From an uncultured Clostridia bacterium (GTDB lineage Bacteria > Bacillota > Clostridia > Oscillospirales > Oscillospiraceae), in NCBI GenBank assembly GCA_946405655.1, contig CAMJHX010000036.1:1-9861 (forward strand): a stretch of 9,861 bases of DNA, given 5' to 3'. Positions within the stretch are counted from its first letter, which is position 1. Every line of letters starts with the position of its first letter. The translations under genes and the position numbers were made by a program. Below, in pieces: positions 5,917-9,861 of the stretch. Under the pieces are notes generated by a model that was not told the origin of the DNA, made no database searches, and saw nothing but the letters and a program-made list of their open reading frames with translations.

Positions 5917-6963
5917 TTATTCGTCTTTTCCCATCAGCGCTCTGATCGCGCAGAGCAGGAAATCCACGTTCTCCTCCGGCGTTGCCCAGGAGGTGCAGAA
6001 GCGGATGACCGAGCGGTCGTTCTCCGCCGGGGCGATGAAATCGAAGGCGAAGCCCTTTCGCAGCGCCTCCACGGTGCGGTTCGGGAAGATCGGGAAGACC
6101 TGGTTTGTGGGAGACTCCATATAGAGCGCCACGCCCATCGATTTGAGCCCCTCGGTGAGCTTCTGCGCCATGGCGTTGGCGTGGCGCGCCGTCTCGAGCC
6201 AGAGCTCGTCGCGAAACAGCGCCTCGAACTGCACGCCGAGCAGACGTCCCTTCGCGAGCATGCCGCCGCGCTGCTTGATCACGTTTCGCACGAAGGGCTT
6301 GAGCGCGTCGTTCACGATCACGAGCGCCTCGCCGAAGAGCAGGGCGTTTTTCGTTCCGCCGACGTAGAACGCGTCGCACAGCTCGGCAAAATCCTCGGGC
6401 TTCAGGTCATTGCCCTCCGCCGTGAGCGCCGCCGCCATGCGCGCCCCGTCGAGATAGAGCAGCAGATCGAGCTCGCGGCAGGTATCGTGCAGCGCCTGCA
6501 GCTCTGCGCGGGTATAGATCGTGCCGAACTCGGTCGAGTCGGAGACATAGACCATGCGCGGCAGGACCATGTGCTCCTCCACGCCGGTCTGGTGCTCCGC
6601 CACGGCGCTGCGGATCAGATCGGGCGTGAGCTTGCCGTCCTCGCCCGGCATGACGAAGACCTTGTGTCCCGTCGCCTCGATCGCGCCGGTCTCGTGCACG
6701 GCGACGTGGCCGCTCTCAGCGGCGATGATCGCCTCCCACGGGCGCAGGAACGCTGCCGCGGCGACGAGGTTCGTCTGCGTCCCGCCGACGAGAAAATGCA
6801 CGTCCGCCTCCGGGCAGACGAACACCTCGCGCAGGCGGTCTGCCGCCTTCTCGCAGTATGCGTCCTTGCCGTAGCCGACGGTGGATTCGAGATTCGTGCC
6901 GTTCAGGGCCTGCAGCACGCGCGGGTGCGCGCCCTCGGAATAGTCATTGAGAAAATACAGCAT
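5917..6963 (-). CDS. Threonine-aldolase-family PLP enzyme (low-specificity L-threonine aldolase)
   Basis: A fold-type I PLP enzyme that by family cleaves L-threonine or L-allo-threonine to glycine and acetaldehyde. The 348 residues are the usual length. Visible features are FLNDYSEG (4-11) near the N-terminus, GGTQTN (60-65) of the phosphate-binding turn, the ring-stacking His region (H86/H90), YLDGAR (170-175) with Asp172 contacting the pyridine nitrogen, and YVGGTKN (200-206) with the Schiff-base Lys205. The ATG at 6963 has a strong AGGAGGT site (6971-6977) lying across the end of the upstream SLH gene, and only 3 bases separate the two genes, so translational coupling is likely. A strong terminator follows at once. 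Related family members act on phenylserine or as beta-eliminating lyases, so exact specificity is open. Confidence 0.92.
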   Translation of the reverse strand: MLYFLNDYSEGAHPRVLQALNGTNLESTVGYGKDAYCEKAADRLREVFVCPEADVHFLVGGTQTNLVAAAAFLRPWEAIIAAESGHVAVHETGAIEATGHKVFVMPGEDGKLTPDLIRSAVAEHQTGVEEHMVLPRMVYVSDSTEFGTIYTRAELQALHDTCRELDLLLYLDGARMAAALTAEGNDLKPEDFAELCDAFYVGGTKNALLFGEALVIVNDALKPFVRNVIKQRGGMLAKGRLLGVQFEALFRDELWLETARHANAMAQKLTEGLKSMGVALYMESPTNQVFPIFPNRTVEALRKGFAFDFIAPAENDRSVIRFCTSWATPEENVDFLLCAIRALMGKDE

Positions 6964-6966
6964 CGG

Positions 6967-8157
6967 TCAAACCTCCTGTTCGGTTGTCAGCGCGTCAGAC
7001 GCGCGGTAGAGGAACGCGACGATCTGCGCGCGGGTGCACGCGTCGTCGGGCGCAAAGCGCGTTGCGGACACGCCGTTTGTCACGCCCTGCTCGGCAGCCC
7101 ATGCTACGGCGCCGGAATCATAGCGCTCCGCCGGCACGTCCTCGAAGGGGCTCTCCGCCTCCGTCTCCGGCTCCCCGGCGAGACGCCACAGCAGCGTCAC
7201 CGCCTGACCGCGCGTGATCGCGGCGTTCGGGGCAAAGCGCGTCTTGGAAACGCCCTTCGTCACGCCCGTCTCCGTCGCCCAGGCGACGGCCTCGGCGTAG
7301 TATTCCCCCGCGTCCACATCCACGAAGGCGCTTTCCGCCTCCGCCTCCGGCTCGCCCATGAGCCGCCAGAGGAACGTGACCATCTGCGCGCGGGTGCAGC
7401 TGCCCTCCGGCGTAAAGACGCCCGCCGCGGTGCCGAGGGCGATCTTCCGCTCGGCCGCCCAGCCTGCGCTGTAGGCAAACCAGTCGGTCATCCCGACGTC
7501 GAGAAAATGATCCACGCCGCAGCTGCCGGCGAGGAAAACGTCCCAGCCGAGCGCCTCGATCTCCGCGATCGAGAAGGAGGGGAGGGCGTTTTTGCTCGTG
7601 TATTTCGTCACAGGCCCGTCGTAGGCCGCGGAGAACGCCGCCTTCAGCCCCGCGTCGGCGGTGACCCACGTCTCGGTGATGCGGTTATCCTCGATCACGG
7701 CCTCCATCACGCGCTGCGTCACGAGCGTGCCGTCCGCCATCGTGTAGTACCAGCCGGTGTAATAGCCGAGCGAGCCGTCGTAGGAGAACACGCCGTCGTG
7801 TCCCCGGCCGGGGGCATAGTGCAGCGCGCCGCCGCGGATCCCGATGCGGCCGACGTAGTCGATCTCATCGCCGTTTCGCACGGTGTAAACGTCGTAGGGC
7901 TCCTGCGCCATGGCGCGCATCGGGTCGCGCAGCAGCAGCTCCGGGCGCAGGTCGCCGTCGAGATCATAGAGTGAGAAGCGGATCGGATAGTCCGCGCTGT
8001 CGCTGTAGGCGCGTCCGGTTTCGCGGAAGCCCTCCTCGAGCAGAAACGCGCGGTAGGCGTCCTGCCAGTCGGTCTCGCCGTCCCACGCCTGCGCGCCGGG
8101 GATCAGCGCGAGCATCAGCGTCAGGACGATCAGCAAAGAAAACAGTCGGCGTTTCAT
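6967..8157 (-). CDS. Secreted protein with three C-terminal SLH domains
   Basis: The 396-residue product has a signal peptide (MKRR, hydrophobic 5-20, AQA cleavage-like site near 22-24), a mature N-terminal domain of about 190 residues, and three S-layer-homology repeats at about 218-270, 278-330 and 338-388, each ending in the TRAQ/TRGQ-V-LWR/LYR signature. SLH domains bind pyruvylated secondary cell-wall polymer, so the protein should sit on the cell surface. The N-terminal domain includes YDLDGDLRPELLL (64-76), an acidic calcium-loop-like motif common in clostridial secreted proteins; its function is unknown. Repeats 2 and 3 are 60 residues apart with close DNA similarity, pointing to duplication. 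The start is ATG 8157 with AGGAG (8166-8170); an upstream TTG overlaps that site and is rejected. It is the first gene of an operon with threonine aldolase. Confidence 0.9.
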   Translation of the reverse strand: MKRRLFSLLIVLTLMLALIPGAQAWDGETDWQDAYRAFLLEEGFRETGRAYSDSADYPIRFSLYDLDGDLRPELLLRDPMRAMAQEPYDVYTVRNGDEIDYVGRIGIRGGALHYAPGRGHDGVFSYDGSLGYYTGWYYTMADGTLVTQRVMEAVIEDNRITETWVTADAGLKAAFSAAYDGPVTKYTSKNALPSFSIAEIEALGWDVFLAGSCGVDHFLDVGMTDWFAYSAGWAAERKIALGTAAGVFTPEGSCTRAQMVTFLWRLMGEPEAEAESAFVDVDAGEYYAEAVAWATETGVTKGVSKTRFAPNAAITRGQAVTLLWRLAGEPETEAESPFEDVPAERYDSGAVAWAAEQGVTNGVSATRFAPDDACTRAQIVAFLYRASDALTTEQEV

Positions 8158-8201
8158 AAACAACACTCCTTTTTGCTTGGTTCACATAACATCACAACCC
8201 T

Positions 8202-8230
8202 ATTATACCGTGCTTTTCCGGTCTGCGCAA
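8202..8230 (-). promoter_or_regulatory. Promoter of the SLH/threonine-aldolase operon
   Basis: On the minus strand a perfect TATAAT (8202-8207) lies 17 bases from a weak -35, TTGCGC (8225-8230). Predicted transcription starts near 8195, about 38 bases before the ATG at 8157. It is back to back with the rubrerythrin promoter. Confidence 0.6.
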
Positions 8231-8263
8231 CCGGGTTTTCGACAATTCCCATCCGTTTTTTGC

Positions 8264-8292
8264 TTTACAAAAATCGCGGGGCATGGTATTCT
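8264..8292 (+). promoter_or_regulatory. Promoter of the rubrerythrin gene
   Basis: TTTACA (8264-8269), a 17-base spacer and TATTCT (8287-8292) fit a sigma-A promoter. The leader is about 60 bases and contains the hairpin at 8306-8320 and the palindrome TGAAATTTCA at 8330-8339. Confidence 0.6.
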
Positions 8293-8305
8293 GCCATTGG
8301 AAGAT

Positions 8306-8339
8306 CGCCGCATTGCGGCGCACGCATTCTGAAATTTCA
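8306..8339 (+). promoter_or_regulatory. Hairpin and palindrome in the rubrerythrin leader
   Basis: CGCCGC (8306-8311) pairs with GCGGCG (8315-8320) around ATT. It is followed by the perfect palindrome TGAAATTTCA (8330-8339), which ends three bases before the ribosome binding site. It could be an operator or a 5' mRNA structure. I do not recognise a PerR or other known box. Confidence 0.4.
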
Positions 8340-8357
8340 ATCAGGAGGTTTATCATT

Positions 8358-8924
8358 ATGAAGAAATGGGTTTGCAGCATCTGCGGTTATGTGTTCGAGG
8401 GCGAGGCCGCTCCCGAGTTTTGCCCCGTATGTAAGGCCCCTGCCGACAAGTTCGTCGAGCAGAGCGGTGAGATGAGCTGGGCTGCCGAGCACGTCGTCGG
8501 CGTCGGCAAGAGCTTCGGCGCGGACGTGCCCGAAGAGGTGCAGAAGGAGATCATCGAGGGTCTGCGCTCCAACTTCAACGGCGAGTGCTCCGAGGTCGGC
8601 ATGTATCTGGCCATGGGCCGCGTCGCCGCCCGCGAGGGTTATCCCGAGATCGCCCTCTACTGGGAGAAGGCCGCCTATGAAGAGGCCGACCACGCCGCCC
8701 GCTTTGCCGAGATGCTCGGCGAGGTGCTGACCGACAGCACCAAGACGAATCTGAAGATGCGCGTCGACGCCGAGAACGGCGCCACCCAGGGCAAGACCGA
8801 TCTTGCCAAGCTCTGCAAGAAGTACAACCTCGACGCCCTGCATGACAGCATCCATGAAATGGCGCGCGACGAGGCCCGCCACGGCAAGGCCTTCAAGGGC
8901 CTGCTGGAGCGTTACTTCAAGTAA
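8358..8924 (+). CDS. Reverse rubrerythrin (rubredoxin domain first, NADH peroxidase type)
   Basis: A peroxide-scavenging non-haem iron protein of anaerobes, cytoplasmic, 188 residues. The rubredoxin-like iron site is N-terminal: C6-x-x-C9-G-Y and C22-P-V-C25, the reverse of classical rubrerythrin. It is followed by a four-helix ferritin-like diiron domain with NGECSEVGMYLAMGR (74-88; E76, E79), EKAAYEEADHAARF (103-116; E108/E109, H112) and HEMARDEARHGKAF (166-179; E167, E172, H175) as likely ligands. In clostridia such proteins reduce hydrogen peroxide with electrons passed from NADH through a reductase and rubredoxin. The start at ATG 8358 is fixed by AGGAGG (8343-8348) and by the MKKWVCSICGY opening; an earlier in-frame ATG at 8283 lies inside the promoter. 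It has its own promoter and terminator. Confidence 0.94.
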   Translation: MKKWVCSICGYVFEGEAAPEFCPVCKAPADKFVEQSGEMSWAAEHVVGVGKSFGADVPEEVQKEIIEGLRSNFNGECSEVGMYLAMGRVAAREGYPEIALYWEKAAYEEADHAARFAEMLGEVLTDSTKTNLKMRVDAENGATQGKTDLAKLCKKYNLDALHDSIHEMARDEARHGKAFKGLLERYFK

Positions 8925-8958
8925 GCGAAAAAACCGCAGTAAAATCAAGTGTTTCCAC

Positions 8959-8990
8959 GAGGGAGAGGCGTTTGTCTCTCCCTCAATTTT
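8959..8990 (+). terminator. Rho-independent terminator after rubrerythrin
   Basis: GAGGGAGAG (8959-8967) pairs with CTCTCCCTC (8976-8984) over 9 bp, with a possible further G-T pair, and is followed by AATTTTGTGTGTTTT. It lies 34 bases beyond the rubrerythrin stop codon. Confidence 0.85.
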
Positions 8991-9037
8991 GTGTGTTTTC
9001 AGATCCTTCGACCGACCGTCCTTGCTGCAAATCATGA

Positions 9038-9066
9038 TTGACAGCGGGAGAGACGTACCGTATAAT
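9038..9066 (+). promoter_or_regulatory. Full-consensus sigma-A promoter
   Basis: TTGACA (9038-9043), exactly 17 bases, TATAAT (9061-9066): both hexamers and the spacing are ideal. Transcription should begin near 9073, leaving a leader of about 80 bases before the zinc-ribbon gene. A weak CCTGA/TCAGG hairpin (9084-9099) lies in that leader. Confidence 0.85.
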
Positions 9067-9152
9067 GGATGATACAGAGTAAACCTGATTGATTTCAGGA
9101 GCACGGACGGCAAAACGACGCCCTTCGCGCATACTGTGAAAGGAGAAACCAC

Positions 9153-9665
9153 ATGAAACAATGTCCGAAATGCGGTCAGTTTTTTGATGACAGCGCCTCC
9201 TTTTGCTCCGCTTGCGGCGCCGCGCTGGGCGGCGGCAGTCAAGGCGTCGATTTTACGCCGGAGCCGATTTCCTGGCCCGGGCAGCCGGCGCCTCGGAAGG
9301 CAGCCACCAAGCAGGAGTTTTTGAAGCTGCCGGAAAACAAAAAGATGAAAAACGATATTCTTGCCACTGCGATCGTCAGCTATGTGTTTGCCGGAATCAA
9401 TGCCGTTGTGAGGGTGGGCATGCAGGGGGATCTTGTCGCCATCATTGACGTCCTGCTGCTGGTCGGAGCTGGTTTGGGGATTCAGCTGAAGCAGAGCCGC
9501 GTCTGCGCCATTCTCCTGTGCGTGGACGGCGCAATCAGCGTTCTTGTGGGCCTTCTCGCGACCGGGACGCCCTACGGATATCTCATTTTGATCTTCGGCA
9601 TTTTTGCGATTATCTACACGTTTAAGCTCGATAAGGCCTGGAAGCAGTATCAGACAGGCGCATAA
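9153..9665 (+). CDS. Zinc-ribbon protein with four membrane helices
   Basis: I do not recognise a specific family. The 170-residue product starts with a zinc ribbon (C4-P-K-C7 and C18-S-A-C21-G-A), as in many small Gram-positive membrane proteins, then a flexible Gly/Pro-rich linker (about 26-50), a basic stretch, and four hydrophobic helices (about 69-88, 94-112, 117-138 and 141-157) ending in a basic tail (FKLDKAWKQYQ). The ribbon should face the cytoplasm. The ATG at 9153 has AAGGAG (9140-9145) at 7-base spacing, and transcription is driven by an ideal promoter. No terminator is visible between its stop and the transposase gene starting at 9723, so read-through is possible. The role is unknown. 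Confidence 0.85.
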   Translation: MKQCPKCGQFFDDSASFCSACGAALGGGSQGVDFTPEPISWPGQPAPRKAATKQEFLKLPENKKMKNDILATAIVSYVFAGINAVVRVGMQGDLVAIIDVLLLVGAGLGIQLKQSRVCAILLCVDGAISVLVGLLATGTPYGYLILIFGIFAIIYTFKLDKAWKQYQTGA

Positions 9666-9722
9666 AATACCAAATCCGCTCCGGGCGGTAAACGAAGCAT
9701 TTGATGAAGGCGATCAATCGAG

Positions 9723-9861
9723 ATGGAATTCCCGAAACGAAAGAAAACCCGCCTGCCGGAGTTTGATTACAGCAGCGGCGCGTATTTTGTCACGATCTGC
9801 ACGCAGGACAGGCGGTGCATATTATCCAGTGTTACCGTAGGGGAGGGGCTTGCCCCTCCCG
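9723..9861 (+). CDS. REP-associated tyrosine transposase (RAYT, Y1/IS200-like), N-terminal fragment, runs off right edge
   Basis: The 46 visible residues begin MEFPKRKKTRLPEFDYSSGA and continue YFVTICTQDRR (21-31), the first beta strand and opening motif of RAYT proteins, the single-copy relatives of IS200/IS605 TnpA that act on REP hairpins. The HUH motif and catalytic tyrosine would lie beyond the window. From residue 38 the reading frame enters a GTAGGGGAGGGGC palindrome, translated as TVGEGLAPP, so a REP unit has become coding sequence. The ribosome binding site is weak (GAAGG at 9706-9710, 12 bases from ATG 9723), as expected for a low-expression transposase. Whether the gene is intact cannot be judged here. 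Its likely substrate family is the cluster at 5471-5872. Confidence 0.8.
   Translation, partial: MEFPKRKKTRLPEFDYSSGAYFVTICTQDRRCILSSVTVGEGLAPP
9835..9860. repeat. REP palindrome inside the RAYT coding sequence
   Basis: GGGAGGGGC (9841-9849) pairs perfectly over 9 bp with GCCCCTCCC (9852-9860) around TT. It is preceded by CCGTAG, so 9835-9849 equals 5472-5486 over 15 bases. The element may extend past the window. Confidence 0.85.

Noticed and set aside
6181..7974. 597-residue open frame on the plus strand
   Set aside because: It is antisense to threonine aldolase and the SLH gene, with low-complexity Arg/Leu/Ala/Val/His composition. It is a shadow of GC-rich coding DNA.
8158..8166. TTG at 8166 as start of the SLH protein
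   Set aside because: It overlaps the AGGAG ribosome binding site; the ATG at 8157 has proper spacing and begins a normal signal peptide.
8283..8357. Longer rubrerythrin start at ATG 8283
   Set aside because: That ATG lies between the -35 and -10 boxes of the predicted promoter, while ATG 8358 follows an AGGAGG and gives the canonical rubredoxin-domain N-terminus.
8337..9242. 301-residue open frame on the minus strand
   Set aside because: It crosses the rubrerythrin gene, its terminator and the consensus promoter of the next gene in antisense, so it cannot be a real gene.

Overview
The window looks like chromosome from a high-GC member of the Clostridia, most likely Oscillospiraceae or a close relative. 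This rests on RNase Y with an N-terminal membrane anchor, a reverse-type rubrerythrin, S-layer-homology repeats behind a Gram-positive-style signal peptide, AGGAGG-type ribosome binding sites, sigma-A-like promoters and GC-rich codon use. It reads as an ordinary housekeeping and envelope region. Its intergenic spaces, however, hold two kinds of palindromic repeat, and a REP-associated transposase gene begins at the right edge. The taxonomic placement is inference; no rRNA or tRNA is present.

Layout. 1-868 (minus): 5' part of rny (RNase Y), leaving the window on the left. 869-1144: divergent promoter region. 1145-2980 (plus): a PMT/GT39-type membrane mannosyltransferase with a large extracytoplasmic insertion. 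2983-3203: nested inverted repeat with heptamer arms. 3239-3676 (plus): rpiB. 3677-3791: second heptamer-arm element. 3811-4911 (plus): membrane-anchored protein resembling the DUF4015 glycoside-hydrolase-like family. 4946-5428 (plus): small two-TM protein. 5471-5872: cluster of GTAGGG-type REP palindromes. 5883-5911: terminator. 5917-6963 and 6967-8157 (minus): threonine-aldolase-like enzyme downstream of, and probably translationally coupled to, a secreted triple-SLH protein. 8358-8924 (plus): reverse rubrerythrin with promoter and terminator. 9153-9665 (plus): zinc-ribbon four-TM protein behind a fully consensus promoter. 9723-9861 (plus): N-terminus of a RAYT transposase.

How the parts relate. 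The PMT, the DUF4015-like protein and the SLH protein all act at or outside the membrane, so an envelope or surface-glycan theme is plausible but not proven. RpiB (pentose phosphate pathway), threonine aldolase (glycine/threonine metabolism) and rubrerythrin (peroxide detoxification in anaerobes) are separate housekeeping functions.

The most notable structure is in the repeats. One is a RAYT/REP pair: the transposase start carries a GTAGGGGAGGGGC palindrome read in frame as protein, and the same 15-base sequence occurs in the REP cluster 4 kb away. The other is a pair of elements built from AGTNNGG heptamers in inverted arms around unrelated hairpin cores, flanking rpiB on both sides. I found no CRISPR array, phage module or recognisable defence system.
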